Source of the DNA: Brachyspira pilosicoli
Lineage (GTDB): Bacteria; Spirochaetota; Brachyspiria; Brachyspirales; Brachyspiraceae
Direction: 5' to 3'
DNA length: 64,000 nt
Assembly: GCF_008016535.1 (NCBI RefSeq)
Contig: NZ_SAXY01000035.1
Location: 1-64,000 of the forward strand
Position 1 is the stretch's first letter. Every line of letters starts with the position of its first letter. Below the pieces are notes generated by a model. That model did no database searches. It saw nothing but the letters and a program-made list of their open reading frames with translations, and had not been told where the DNA came from. Below, in pieces: positions 46,092 through 55,298 of this stretch. The translations under genes and the position numbers were made by a program.

Positions 46092-47195
46092 TTATTGTTT
46101 TATAGGAACTAAATATGTAAAATCAAATTTTAATGTTTGGTCATACCTTATACCTACTTTATTTTCTTCTGTTAAAAATAATCCATTAACAAAACCCAAA
46201 CTCAATACTATACCATTATCAAATACAAAATCTTTAGTAAGGTTCAAACCAAAATAAAACGGCACTCTATAGAACGGGTCTCCTTCTACACTTATGAATT
46301 TATGATTTTTATTAATATACCATCCAGAAACAAATATTATAGGCTCTATTTTAAACCATGTCATAACATCTATATTACCTCTTAAAAATAAAGCATGACC
46401 AAACTGTCCTTTTATATTATCTCTATCAACCAAATTATAAGAGGCCATATAAAGTATTGATAAATATTCACTATTAATACCAATAGCACCAACATAATTT
46501 TCTGTTATAGCAGGACTGCCCTCTACAAATGGATATTCATGTCCTCCATTATGCCAATAATGAACACCAAAATAAGGAGTTGCTATATTATGGAGAAAAT
46601 CTAAAGCATAAGTAAGCCCTACATCAAACCTCTCTCTATGTTTAGCATTATGCTGTATCTGCCAATTCATATATATTTCCCCTCTTCCGCCTTTAAACCA
46701 CTCAAAAGATGCTCCATATTCATAATAGCCATGTGTGAAAGGTTCATTATATTTATACTCTTCTGGTCCTTTAGCTATCAAAGTATTATCAGGAGTAGAA
46801 CGTACTACAGGTGTCATATCCATTAAAGGGTCTCTTATAGGTGCTGGTAAATTATGCCCGCCTTTCATTGTGCCTATTCTTAATGCTATATATTCATTAG
46901 ATAATTGAGTTGTAACTATAGGAAAAACTCTTATACCTTGCGGAAATTCAAATGTAAATGGAAAAAATACAGATGCCCCTACACTTAAAGTAATAAAATC
47001 ATTAAACTTTATATCAAAAGCACCCTCTGTAAAATTTTCAAAATAAGTTAAAGTTGTTCTAGTTTCTTTCCAATATGTATTTTCTCCGTTATACGCATAA
47101 GAACTTGTAAATAGCCTAAAATCTACTGTAGTATCAGCATAAACAACAAAAAACATTTGTAAAAATAACAAAATAGATATTATTATAATTCTCAT
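46092..47195 (-). CDS. Putative outer-membrane beta-barrel protein
   Basis: A 367-residue protein with a signal peptide (MRIIIISILLFLQMFFVVYA, cleavage after Ala-Asp region). The mature part shows alternating amphipathic strands rich in Tyr, Trp, Phe and Gly (YFGVHYWHNGGHEYPF, GVGASVFFPF-like strands, PFYFGLNL) and ends with an aromatic strand (FDFTYLVPIKQ). This is the pattern of a 12-16-strand porin-like barrel of spirochaetes. No homologue is recognised by name. It is a single gene with its own terminator, divergent from galT. Confidence 0.65.
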   Translation of the reverse strand: MRIIIISILLFLQMFFVVYADTTVDFRLFTSSYAYNGENTYWKETRTTLTYFENFTEGAFDIKFNDFITLSVGASVFFPFTFEFPQGIRVFPIVTTQLSNEYIALRIGTMKGGHNLPAPIRDPLMDMTPVVRSTPDNTLIAKGPEEYKYNEPFTHGYYEYGASFEWFKGGRGEIYMNWQIQHNAKHRERFDVGLTYALDFLHNIATPYFGVHYWHNGGHEYPFVEGSPAITENYVGAIGINSEYLSILYMASYNLVDRDNIKGQFGHALFLRGNIDVMTWFKIEPIIFVSGWYINKNHKFISVEGDPFYRVPFYFGLNLTKDFVFDNGIVLSLGFVNGLFLTEENKVGIRYDQTLKFDFTYLVPIKQ

Positions 47196-47329
47196 AATTA
47201 AAAAACCTCAATTTTTATAGCCGTCATTATATCATAATGATTATAAAAAATAAATTACAAAATATTTGCTTATTATAAAAAATAGATATATAATTAATAA
47301 GCAATAAAGATTTTAGGAGTATATTCATT

Positions 47330-48304
47330 ATGGCAGAATTACGTTATAATCCTTTGCTTGGCGATTATGTTATGATAGCAAGTCATAGGCAGGCACGTCC
47401 GCAAATGCCTAAAGACTATTGTCCTTTTTGTCCCGGAAGCGGTAAAGTACCAGATAGTTATGATGTTCTCTGTTATGATAATGACTTTCCTGCACTATCT
47501 TTTGAGCCGCCTTATCCAGATGATGTTGACAATGGTAAACTATTTAGAACAGCACCTTCTATAGGAAAATGCGAAGTAATATTATATTCTTCTGACCATA
47601 ACACTACTCTTCCAGAACTCTCTGTTGAACATATATTAAAACTTGTTAAATTATGGCAAGAGAGAATGGTAAAAATAGCTGAAAATAAAAAAATAAAATA
47701 TATTATGCCTTTTGAAAATAAAGGCGAGGTAGTAGGTGTTACTATGCCTCATCCTCATGGTCAAATATACGGATATAGTTGGATACCTTTAAGAATTAAA
47801 AGAAAAATAGATATGGCTTCAAGCTATTATAATATAAAAAATAAAAATCTATTTGCTGATATGCTAGAACAAGAAATTGAAGACGGAAGAAGAATCATAT
47901 TTGAAAATGATGATTTTGTATGTTTTCTTCCTTTTGCTTCCGAATATCCTTATGGTATTATGATTATGCCTAAAAGAAATGCTATATCAATAAATGATTT
48001 TAATGAAAAAGAATCTCTATCATTGGCTGATACTTTGAAAAAAGCTACTACTACATTAGACACATTATTTGATATGAAGTTTCCTTATATGATGTGTATG
48101 TATAGTGCTCCTGTAAATGATGGATTTAATTACAATGATATTTGGCGTTATCATATAGAGTTCTTCCCTCCTATGAGAAGCAAAGAAAAACAAAAATTCA
48201 ATGCTTCATCAGAAACAGGCGCTTGGGCTCCTTGTAACCCTACTAGTCCTGAAGAGATGGCTGCTAATTTAAGAACTGCTTATTTTAGAAATATTGGGAT
48301 GTAA
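47330..48304 (+). CDS. galT: Galactose-1-phosphate uridylyltransferase
   Basis: A 324-residue HIT-superfamily enzyme exchanging UMP between UDP-glucose and galactose-1-phosphate. Zn-binding CPFCPGS lies near residue 31, the catalytic HPHGQIYGY near 141 (the second His carries the UMP), and FVCFLPFASEYPYGIMIMPKR in the second half domain. An ADP-glucose:phosphate-type paralogue is possible but the HPHGQ motif and length fit GalT. AGGAG precedes the ATG. The glycosyltransferase gene follows after six bases. Confidence 0.9.
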   Translation: MAELRYNPLLGDYVMIASHRQARPQMPKDYCPFCPGSGKVPDSYDVLCYDNDFPALSFEPPYPDDVDNGKLFRTAPSIGKCEVILYSSDHNTTLPELSVEHILKLVKLWQERMVKIAENKKIKYIMPFENKGEVVGVTMPHPHGQIYGYSWIPLRIKRKIDMASSYYNIKNKNLFADMLEQEIEDGRRIIFENDDFVCFLPFASEYPYGIMIMPKRNAISINDFNEKESLSLADTLKKATTTLDTLFDMKFPYMMCMYSAPVNDGFNYNDIWRYHIEFFPPMRSKEKQKFNASSETGAWAPCNPTSPEEMAANLRTAYFRNIGM

Positions 48305-48310
48305 ATATAA

Positions 48311-49306
48311 GTGTCATTAAAAGTAACTATTATTATTCCTCATAGAATAGGTGAAAATATAGAAAGTACATTAGTTGGAATTTATCTATCTGATTATAAT
48401 AAAAATAATATAGAAATATTTCAAGCTGAAGGTACTCACCCTACCGTACAAAGAAATGAATGCTTAAAAAAAGCATCAGGAGATATTATATATTTTATAG
48501 ATAATGATTCTCTTGTGGACCCGCTTAATATAAAAAGAGCTGTAGAAATATTTGAAAGCAATGAAAAAGTAGCAATAGTTGGAGGACCTGCTATTCATAT
48601 TATTTCGAATGCAAAAGAGAGATATATTGATTCTTGTATGCGTTCTTATTATGCTGTGGGTCCAATTGCAAATAGATATAGTAAAAACTCTTCCACATAT
48701 AGAGAAGGAACAGATAGAGATGTAATACTTTGTAATTTATTTATAAGAAGAGATGTGATATTTGAAGCGGGGCTTTTTGATGAGAGTTTATACCCAAACG
48801 AAGAAAATGCATTAATTGATAAAATACTTTCTTTAGGATATAAACTAATGTATGACCCTGAAATAATAGTAAGAAGACCTCCTAGGGGAAATTTAAAATC
48901 ATATATAAAAATGCTTCTTAACTACGGAAGAGGAAGGTTTGAACAGCTTTATAAAAACTTTAGTAAAAAAAACTTAATATTTACATTGCCTGCTTTTTTT
49001 AGCATTTATATTATATTATTGCCAATAGTATTAACTATTTATCTATATACTAAAATTAATTATATAGCTATATATTTTATTCCATTTATTTTATATTCAG
49101 CAATTACAATTTTAGCAGGAATAATAAAATCTATAAGAGATAAAGGAATTATAAATAAATTACTAGGAGTGTTTATATATCCTTTTATGTTTTTTATAAC
49201 ACATATGTTTTATGGATTAGGATTTTTTTATGCAGTTTTTAGAATTATAACTGGTTATAAGAGAGTAACGAAATTTAATATAAATAAATATAAATCATTC
49301 TCTTAA
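48311..49306 (+). CDS. Family 2 glycosyltransferase with C-terminal membrane segments
   Basis: A 331-residue protein starting at a GTG six bases after galT; GGGATG in the galT stop region is its only ribosome-site candidate. The N-terminal GT-A domain begins VTIIIPHRIGENI and has a D-x-D-like YFIDNDSLVDP near residue 65 for metal and sugar nucleotide, plus R-D-V-I-L-C-N and a P-N-E-E-N catalytic-loop-like region. Residues about 235-310 form three membrane helices. Probably an inner-membrane transferase in surface polysaccharide or glycolipid synthesis; pairing with galT suggests galactose-containing glycans (inference). Confidence 0.82.
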   Translation: MSLKVTIIIPHRIGENIESTLVGIYLSDYNKNNIEIFQAEGTHPTVQRNECLKKASGDIIYFIDNDSLVDPLNIKRAVEIFESNEKVAIVGGPAIHIISNAKERYIDSCMRSYYAVGPIANRYSKNSSTYREGTDRDVILCNLFIRRDVIFEAGLFDESLYPNEENALIDKILSLGYKLMYDPEIIVRRPPRGNLKSYIKMLLNYGRGRFEQLYKNFSKKNLIFTLPAFFSIYIILLPIVLTIYLYTKINYIAIYFIPFILYSAITILAGIIKSIRDKGIINKLLGVFIYPFMFFITHMFYGLGFFYAVFRIITGYKRVTKFNINKYKSFS

Positions 49307-49336
49307 AAAATTATAAAATATGGTAGAATAGTAAAA

Positions 49337-49990
49337 ATGAAAAAAAGAGCATATGCTATAATATATTCTGCATTATCTATAATGCTTGGCGGAATTGGTA
49401 TACAAAAATTTTATCTTGGACAAACAAAAAGGGGAATACTGCATGTTTTATTCTTCTGGACTTTTATACCTACTATTCTTTGTGTAATAGATTTATTAAA
49501 GTTCACATTTATGACAGAAGAGGAGTTTGATGAAAAATATAATAAAATAGAGTTAACTAATAATTCTTCTAATAATAAAAAAGACTCTAAAATTATAAAA
49601 CAATCTTCAAAATATAGTAAACTTATAAACATTACATCAATAAAAATTAAAGATAATAAAATAAAAGAAAATATTAAAGAATTAAATGAACTTTACAAAA
49701 ATATAATAGACATATCTGCAAAAGATACAGCTAGTAATAAAATAGCAATAAAAGAATTAGAAAAACTTCTTGAATATAATATACCTACAATAGTAAAAAT
49801 AATAAATACATATATAGATTTAGAAAAATCAAAAATAGAACAAGATAATACAAAATTAAAAAATAATATAATGGACTCTATTATAGCAATAAAAGAAAAA
49901 TTAAAAACGATATTAGATGCAATATATAATAATAATGTTATAGACATTTCAAGTGATATAGAAGTTATAAAATCAACTTCAAAGAGATAG
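49337..49990 (+). CDS. TM2-domain protein with helical C-terminus
   Basis: A 217-residue membrane protein. Residues 1-60 are a TM2 domain: two hydrophobic helices around GGIGIQKFYLGQTKRG (the TM2 hallmark G-x-G-x-x-x-F-Y-L-G). A Lys/Ser/Asn-rich linker is followed by a helical segment (residues about 100-210) vaguely like XpaC-type 5-bromo-4-chloroindolyl phosphate hydrolysis proteins (IPTIVKIINTYIDLE and IDISSDIEVIK). Function unknown. It lies 30 bases after the glycosyltransferase and before the LemA-like gene. Confidence 0.75.
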   Translation: MKKRAYAIIYSALSIMLGGIGIQKFYLGQTKRGILHVLFFWTFIPTILCVIDLLKFTFMTEEEFDEKYNKIELTNNSSNNKKDSKIIKQSSKYSKLINITSIKIKDNKIKENIKELNELYKNIIDISAKDTASNKIAIKELEKLLEYNIPTIVKIINTYIDLEKSKIEQDNTKLKNNIMDSIIAIKEKLKTILDAIYNNNVIDISSDIEVIKSTSKR

Positions 49991-50075
49991 TACAATATAT
50001 ATTATTTTTGACAATTTACTTTTATTTATATATAATTGTTTTATTATTTGAACAAAAAATATTTAAGGAAAAGTA

Positions 50076-50684
50076 ATGAAGGGTTCTATTGTGGCTATTA
50101 TATTTATTATAGTTAATGTTATAGCTATTAGTATATTTATGATAGTAACTACTACTTCAATAAAAAAATCTATTCTAACCGAAGAAAAGTTATCAAGAGA
50201 ACATTTAAATAATATATTAAATATTTATTCAAAAAAAAGAGAAGCTTCTATACAATATTATAATGCCATATCAAAAATACCAAGATTAGATACATACACA
50301 GTAAGTTCATTAAGTAATTATATAATAAGACTAAACAAAATAGAGATAGATGATAAATTAATAGAAAAACCTCTAACTTTTCAAGAGTTTCAATATGTTC
50401 AAGCGAGAATACAAGAAAATATCAATAAAATAGATTATACAGCAAGAAATTATCCTGTTTTAAGGACAAATCAATTTTATATAGAAGCTTTAAGAATAAT
50501 AAGACCAATTATACAAGAAGAGAAAAAAGCAATAGAAACATATAATACACATGTAAGTGAATATAATAGATTATCAACAATGCCTCCTTCAAATATTGTA
50601 GCTGGCATTATGGGTAAATTTCCTTTCTTAGTATTTGAAACAGGTACAAATATCATTTCTCAAACAGCACATATATTTCAATAA
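50076..50684 (+). CDS. LemA-like membrane protein
   Basis: A 202-residue protein with one N-terminal membrane helix (IVAIIFIIVNVIAISIFMIV) and an all-helical exterior domain. The pattern LRTNQFYIEALR followed by AIETYNTHVSEYNRLSTMPPSNIVAGIMGKFPF matches the end of LemA proteins (A-x-x-x-Y-N, F-P-x-N-x-V-A). The start of the domain is divergent, so the family assignment is moderate. LemA-like proteins have no agreed function. AAGGAAAAG precedes the ATG. Confidence 0.65.
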   Translation: MKGSIVAIIFIIVNVIAISIFMIVTTTSIKKSILTEEKLSREHLNNILNIYSKKREASIQYYNAISKIPRLDTYTVSSLSNYIIRLNKIEIDDKLIEKPLTFQEFQYVQARIQENINKIDYTARNYPVLRTNQFYIEALRIIRPIIQEEKKAIETYNTHVSEYNRLSTMPPSNIVAGIMGKFPFLVFETGTNIISQTAHIFQ

Positions 50685-50803
50685 TTTATTATTGTTAAAA
50701 TTATATTTTAATTAATTTTTGCATAGCATTTTTTTATAAAGCAAATTTCTATATTTCCGAACATAAAAGTGATATGATTTTTATTTTTTAAGAGGTTATG
50801 TTT

Positions 50804-52315
50804 ATGATAAAATCAGTTAGCAATGTATTATCTTTTAATGACAGCAATATATCTGCTAATAATAATACAATTTATAATCTATATGATGATAATAATAGTT
50901 TTGCTAAAATGTTAGATGAAGCACAAAATAGCGAGGACATTTATTCTCAAAGTGCTACAAACAAATCTATAGAAAAAGAAGAAAATTATCAAGATAGTTT
51001 ATACAAAAATAATATAACAGATGAAAACTCTCAAAATGCTGATAGCACTGAAAACATAAAGAGAGAAAGCATTGAAAATAATACAGATGAAGTTAAAAAT
51101 AGTGAGTTAGAAGAAACTGTAAATGAGAAAAAAGTAGAAACATCAGAAAACGATAACAAAGAAAATAAAAATATAGAAAGCACTGAAAATGCAGATAATA
51201 ATGAAATAAAAAAAGATATAATGTCCTCTAAAGAAAAAGCAAAAAAATTAATTGATAAAGCAGGACTCATAATAGAAAATTATAAGGCTGATAAAAAGGC
51301 ACAAATAGATAAAAATATTAATATAGATAATAAAGTTAATGAAGAGAAATTATCTACATTGCTTAAATACATTGAAGATGTAAAAGAAGAGCTAAAGAAC
51401 ATTAATTTAGAAGAATTGGATGAAAAAGATAAAAAAGAAATTACTGATTTAATAATAGTTTTAGAAAGTTTGGAAGAGATTGCTGTATCTAATCAAAATA
51501 ATGATAACAATGTTGAAAAATTATCAGACATATTTGAGTTGGTAGAAGTTAAAGACGATAACATAGAAGAAACGGCTAAAAATAATAATATAGAAAAAGC
51601 AGATGTAAAAGACATAAGAGATGCAAAAATAGAAGAAAATAATAATAATGAAATAGTTAACGATTCTGCAGAAACTCTTATAAGTAATGATGATAATGCT
51701 GCTGATAAAAGAGAGATGAGATTACAAGAAGCTAAAGAAAATGCTAATAACAATTTAAATAACACTATATCAGATGAAAAAGGAAGCGAACTTACAATTA
51801 TTAACATGAAAGATTCTTCTTCTAATTTAAAAGGATATAATCATTATAACAATGTATCTAAAACACAAAACAGTAGTAACCTTGCTGAGAATATGATTAG
51901 ATTTCAGGATTTGATGTCAAAGTTGGTAGAGAAGGCACAGGTTGCTGTTAATAATGGTAAGAGTGAAGTTTTAATGTCGCTTAATCCTGAATATTTGGGT
52001 AAAGTGAGATTAAAAATAAGTATGGATGCTGATAACAATTTAGTGGGCAAAATATTTGTAGATAATGCTGAGATAAAAGACATATTTACAAAAAACTTAG
52101 ACACAGTCATTAGTTCTTTGAATGAGATTGGAATAAATATAGAAGGTTTTGATGTAATGCTTAGGCAGGATATGCCTAATGAAAATGGAGAGTTTGAGTT
52201 TGGAGGCAATAATAATAATTTAAATGGTTTTGGAGCAGACAACGTAGAAGAAGAGGTTGTAAGCGTACAAAATTATAATATAGTTCCAGAGAGAAAATTA
52301 AACTTATTAATATAA
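50804..52315 (+). CDS. fliK: Flagellar hook-length control protein FliK
   Basis: A 503-residue protein from the ATG at 50804 (the ATG at 50798 is too close to its GAGG site). Residues 1 to about 360 are low-complexity, rich in Asn, Glu, Lys and Asp, as usual for FliK's flexible ruler part. Residues about 385-470 are the conserved Flg_hook domain: SLNPEYLGKVRLKISMDAD, IFVDNAEIKD, and LNEIGINIEGFDVML. It is a secreted ruler that switches export from hook to filament; in spirochaetes it acts on periplasmic flagella. It is followed after 42 bases by flgD. Confidence 0.9.
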   Translation: MIKSVSNVLSFNDSNISANNNTIYNLYDDNNSFAKMLDEAQNSEDIYSQSATNKSIEKEENYQDSLYKNNITDENSQNADSTENIKRESIENNTDEVKNSELEETVNEKKVETSENDNKENKNIESTENADNNEIKKDIMSSKEKAKKLIDKAGLIIENYKADKKAQIDKNINIDNKVNEEKLSTLLKYIEDVKEELKNINLEELDEKDKKEITDLIIVLESLEEIAVSNQNNDNNVEKLSDIFELVEVKDDNIEETAKNNNIEKADVKDIRDAKIEENNNNEIVNDSAETLISNDDNAADKREMRLQEAKENANNNLNNTISDEKGSELTIINMKDSSSNLKGYNHYNNVSKTQNSSNLAENMIRFQDLMSKLVEKAQVAVNNGKSEVLMSLNPEYLGKVRLKISMDADNNLVGKIFVDNAEIKDIFTKNLDTVISSLNEIGINIEGFDVMLRQDMPNENGEFEFGGNNNNLNGFGADNVEEEVVSVQNYNIVPERKLNLLI

Positions 52316-52357
52316 AAAATAATTAAATAAAAAAAATAACTTAGGAGATAAAAAATT

Positions 52358-53062
52358 ATGATATCAGCAGAAGCATTAAGAATGAGTGATAAGGAGATAA
52401 GAATATTAAAGCAAGAAGTTGGAGCTTTTAACTTGCAGCATAATTTTGAAAGAGACCCTGCTAAAAACTCTTTAGGTAAAGATGACTTTTTAAAACTATT
52501 AACAGTACAAATGAGCCATCAAGACCCATTGTCTCCTATGGATAATAGAGATATGATAGCACAGCTTGCACAGTTTTCTTCTGTAGAGCAAATGACTGAA
52601 GTTAATAAAAACTTAGAATCTATGAAAACATTTTATTCTAGTCAAAGCGGTTATTCTATGCTTGGTAAAAGTGTGGAAGTAATGGACGAGGCTGGAAACA
52701 GATTCTTAGGACCTGTTGAGATGGTTATGGAAAATGACACTGGAGTTGCTTTGGCGGTTAGAACAGCTAACGGACTTATAACTGTTAGACCTGAAGATGT
52801 TATGATAGTACACTCTAGCGGCGATTTAATGGCTTCAGAATCTGCAGCAACTACTGCAATTATGGAAAATCAAAGCGAAGATGAAGCTACTAAAATATTC
52901 AAATCATCATTAGCAGATAAAGCTCAAATAGTAAGACCTTCAGAAGATGATGGAAATGGTGCTGATGCTGTTGTTAATAATTCTGTTATGATGACAGCAA
53001 AAGAAGATAATAAACAAAACGAAGAAAAAGCTAGTATAGGAAACAAAACTATTAAGAAATAA
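52358..53062 (+). CDS. flgD: Flagellar hook assembly protein FlgD
   Basis: A 234-residue hook-cap protein. The N-terminal export and cap motif [41 protein letters not shown] (here cut: [17 protein letters not shown], then [12 protein letters not shown]) is the FlgD hallmark at residues 41-80. A beta domain follows ([15 protein letters not shown]), and the C-terminus is a polar, Ala/Asp/Lys-rich tail after residue 165, longer than in many FlgD proteins. GGAG lies eight bases before the ATG. In other spirochaetes flgE follows in the same operon; here it does not. Confidence 0.92.
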   Translation: MISAEALRMSDKEIRILKQEVGAFNLQHNFERDPAKNSLGKDDFLKLLTVQMSHQDPLSPMDNRDMIAQLAQFSSVEQMTEVNKNLESMKTFYSSQSGYSMLGKSVEVMDEAGNRFLGPVEMVMENDTGVALAVRTANGLITVRPEDVMIVHSSGDLMASESAATTAIMENQSEDEATKIFKSSLADKAQIVRPSEDDGNGADAVVNNSVMMTAKEDNKQNEEKASIGNKTIKK

Positions 53063-53126
53063 TAATTAATATAATACAATATATATCTAATATATTAAGC
53101 AATATTTATATTTGAGCTTAAAAAAT

Positions 53127-53190
53127 GCAGTCCTTTTGCTTCTTTGGGTCACCAAAAGAAGTGGGGGCTGGGGCAAAGCCCCAGAATAAT
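53127..53190. repeat. Single type A hairpin repeat
   Basis: A clean, apparently complete type A copy: AATGCAGTCCTTTTGCTTC, the inverted repeat CTTCTTTGGG/ACCAAAAGAAG around TCACC, then a perfect second hairpin GGGGC-AAA-GCCCC. It lies between the convergent flgD and 53207 genes, where it might also terminate transcription, though there is no T-run. Confidence 0.75.
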
Positions 53191-53206
53191 AAAATTTAAA
53201 TAGTTT

Positions 53207-53479
53207 TTAATATGATGCTTTCTTTATGTAAAAATCTAATTTTGAAACATTTATAAAAACTCTTTGTAAATTCTCTCTTGAATCTTCTAATTTATAATCT
53301 TTAATTGAGCTTACAAAATCATCTAATAAATTACTAAGATTAGTTATTTTATTTTCCATAGCTTTTTTTTCAAGAAGCTCTATTTTTCCTACAAATGAAC
53401 TGTCAATATTATCTATACCAGAAAATGCAATATCCGATAAAATAATCTCTAACTCTTTAACAATCTCTTTTAAAATCAT
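53207..53479 (-). CDS. Small helical hypothetical protein
   Basis: A 90-residue, acidic, probably all-helical cytoplasmic protein (heptad-like leucines and isoleucines in ELEIILSDIA and LSNLLDDFVSSIK). No family recognised. It begins five bases after the stop of the HEAT-repeat gene and so belongs to that transcription unit. Confidence 0.7.
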   Translation of the reverse strand: MILKEIVKELEIILSDIAFSGIDNIDSSFVGKIELLEKKAMENKITNLSNLLDDFVSSIKDYKLEDSRENLQRVFINVSKLDFYIKKASY

Positions 53480-53484
53480 AACCG

Positions 53485-54588
53485 TTAGTAAGCAGTAGCT
53501 GTAGTTGCCTTTGTTGTTGTATTATTAGAACCTTCTACTATCGATTTTGCTTTGTCTTTAATTTTCTTGTTTGCAGAAGAGTCTGCTAATTTTTTAATGG
53601 CATCAAACATCTCTCCTGTAGGCATAGAATCATTATAAAGATTTAATACCTCAAGAGTAATATTTTCAGAATTATCATTTTGAAGCCTATAAAGTAATAG
53701 TTCCTGAATCTCTGCCTCTGTCTTATAATCATTTAAAGCTTTAATAGCATATATTCTCACTGATTCACTATCATTTTTACAAGCCTCAACAATATCTGTT
53801 TTAATGTCCCCATAAGCACTATACTCTGGAAGTATATAAATAACTCTCGCAGTAACTTCAGGCAAATCCTCTTTTAAGATTTTTTGTAATATCTCATAAT
53901 TTTCAGCACTAGGATAAGCACCCAAAGCAACTATTCCCATATATCTAACTAAAGCAGGCTCCCCTGTATTTTGTGCAACATTTCTACAAATAACTTCACC
54001 CTTACTATCTTTAGTTTCAGAAAAATATCTTAATATCTCTATCTTTGTACTTGAGCCAATAACATCATTAGTATATTTTTCTGCCAAATAATCTGATGCT
54101 AAAGTAGATTTAATAGCTCCTAAAGCATTTATCATACTGTCTAATATAAGTCCAGATTCATTACTAATAGAAGACATAATATTTGCCTCATATTTTATAT
54201 CAGGATAAATAGAACATAAATAATAAGCCTCTTTTCTTACACTATCATCTTCATCTACTATAGCATAATCTATTATAGTCTTTCCTTTATCATTAACATT
54301 TTGTTTAAAAAAGTTTATTATCTCTATTTTTATTTTGTTATTTTTTTCATTAGGATAATATTCCACCATGGCAGATATATCATTTTCATTTTTAGTCTTT
54401 TTTATTCTTGAAATAGCAGATATTTTCTGAGAAGTAGTGCCATATTTGAAAGTGTTGATTAATTCCTCGTTTACAACATAGCCTGATGAAGCAGCTTCAT
54501 TAGTAGGTGACGATGAAGTTTGATTTGTGTCTTGTGCAATTAAATTAAAAGAAATAATTAATAAAAATAAAATAACAAATTGTTTCAT
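53485..54588 (-). CDS. Exported HEAT-repeat protein
   Basis: A 367-residue protein from the ATG at 54588, which begins straight into a signal peptide (MKQFVILFLLIISFNLIAQ). The mature part (from about residue 45) is a chain of helical HEAT/PBS-lyase-type repeats (SVRKEAYYLCSIYPD, VRIYAIKALNDYKTEAEIQ, EPALVRYMGIVALG), typical of protein-binding scaffolds. The C-terminus is Thr/Ala-rich. The ribosome site (AAAGG) is 11 bases away and weak. A periplasmic scaffold is likely; the partner is unknown. Confidence 0.82.
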   Translation of the reverse strand: MKQFVILFLLIISFNLIAQDTNQTSSSPTNEAASSGYVVNEELINTFKYGTTSQKISAISRIKKTKNENDISAMVEYYPNEKNNKIKIEIINFFKQNVNDKGKTIIDYAIVDEDDSVRKEAYYLCSIYPDIKYEANIMSSISNESGLILDSMINALGAIKSTLASDYLAEKYTNDVIGSSTKIEILRYFSETKDSKGEVICRNVAQNTGEPALVRYMGIVALGAYPSAENYEILQKILKEDLPEVTARVIYILPEYSAYGDIKTDIVEACKNDSESVRIYAIKALNDYKTEAEIQELLLYRLQNDNSENITLEVLNLYNDSMPTGEMFDAIKKLADSSANKKIKDKAKSIVEGSNNTTTKATTATAY

Positions 54589-54608
54589 ACAACATAATAC
54601 CTTTAATT

Positions 54609-54649
54609 TAAAAAACCTCCTCATTTCTTGTTACAGAAAGAAGGAGGTT
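54609..54649 (-). terminator. Terminator after the two OmpA-like lipoprotein genes
   Basis: An 8-bp GC-rich outer stem (54614-54621 with 54642-54649) with a further paired TTTCT/AGAAA inside and five to six Ts on the minus strand. It separates the lipoprotein pair from the HEAT gene. Confidence 0.8.
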
Positions 54650-54678
54650 AAATTTCTATTAATATACATAAAAATCAA

Positions 54679-55275
54679 TTAATTTCCAGTATATACAGTT
54701 TCCTTTCTCACATTAAGAGTAGATACAAAACTATTATATTTATCCAAATCTGCTTGATTTTCAATAATTACAAATTCATATCTTCTAAGATTAGCTTGAA
54801 TATTAGACTCTGGTAATGCTTCGCCGAGCGGTTTTTCAATTAATCTATCAGCATTAACCCCATTATTAACCAAATAATTCCTAGCAATTCTTACCCTATT
54901 AACAGATAAATTATAATTATAAGGATAAGCTATTCCTTTATTGCTAGTATGTCCTTCTATTACCAATCTAACATTAGGGTTTTTATCTAAAAACTCTATT
55001 ATCTTAGCAAAAACAGCATTAGCATTTGCAGGCATAGCAGTCTTAGCAAATCCAAATATTATTTTTGGATTAGTTTCAAGCACTCTTCCTCTTTGAGTCT
55101 CTCTTATAGAAGTACCCTGAGGCAAATAAAGTTCATTAGTATTAGCAACAGGCTGCGGCTCTTCTTCTACAGCTAAAGCAACAGGTTCTGCATTTTCAAC
55201 AGGCGCCATTTCTGGAGTAGTACCGCAAGATATTATAAAAATAAATAAAGCAAAAATAAATAATAATTTTTTCAT
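54679..55275 (-). CDS. OmpA-family lipoprotein (1)
   Basis: A 198-residue protein from the ATG at 55275. A lipoprotein signal (MKKLLFIFALFIFIISCGTT, lipobox IISC) is followed by a Pro/Glu/Val linker, the motif LPQGTSIRETQRGRVLE shared with its neighbour, and an OmpA C-terminal domain (VRLVIEGHTSNKG, NYNLSVNRVRIARNYLVNNG). The usual E-G-H-T-D Asp that grips peptidoglycan is Ser here, while the Arg of L-S-x-x-R is kept. It probably anchors the outer membrane or periplasmic complexes to the cell wall in a modified way. It starts 23 bases after the paralogue at 55299. Confidence 0.88.
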   Translation of the reverse strand: MKKLLFIFALFIFIISCGTTPEMAPVENAEPVALAVEEEPQPVANTNELYLPQGTSIRETQRGRVLETNPKIIFGFAKTAMPANANAVFAKIIEFLDKNPNVRLVIEGHTSNKGIAYPYNYNLSVNRVRIARNYLVNNGVNADRLIEKPLGEALPESNIQANLRRYEFVIIENQADLDKYNSFVSTLNVRKETVYTGN

Positions 55276-55298
55276 AATCTTTACCAAAACCTTAGATG

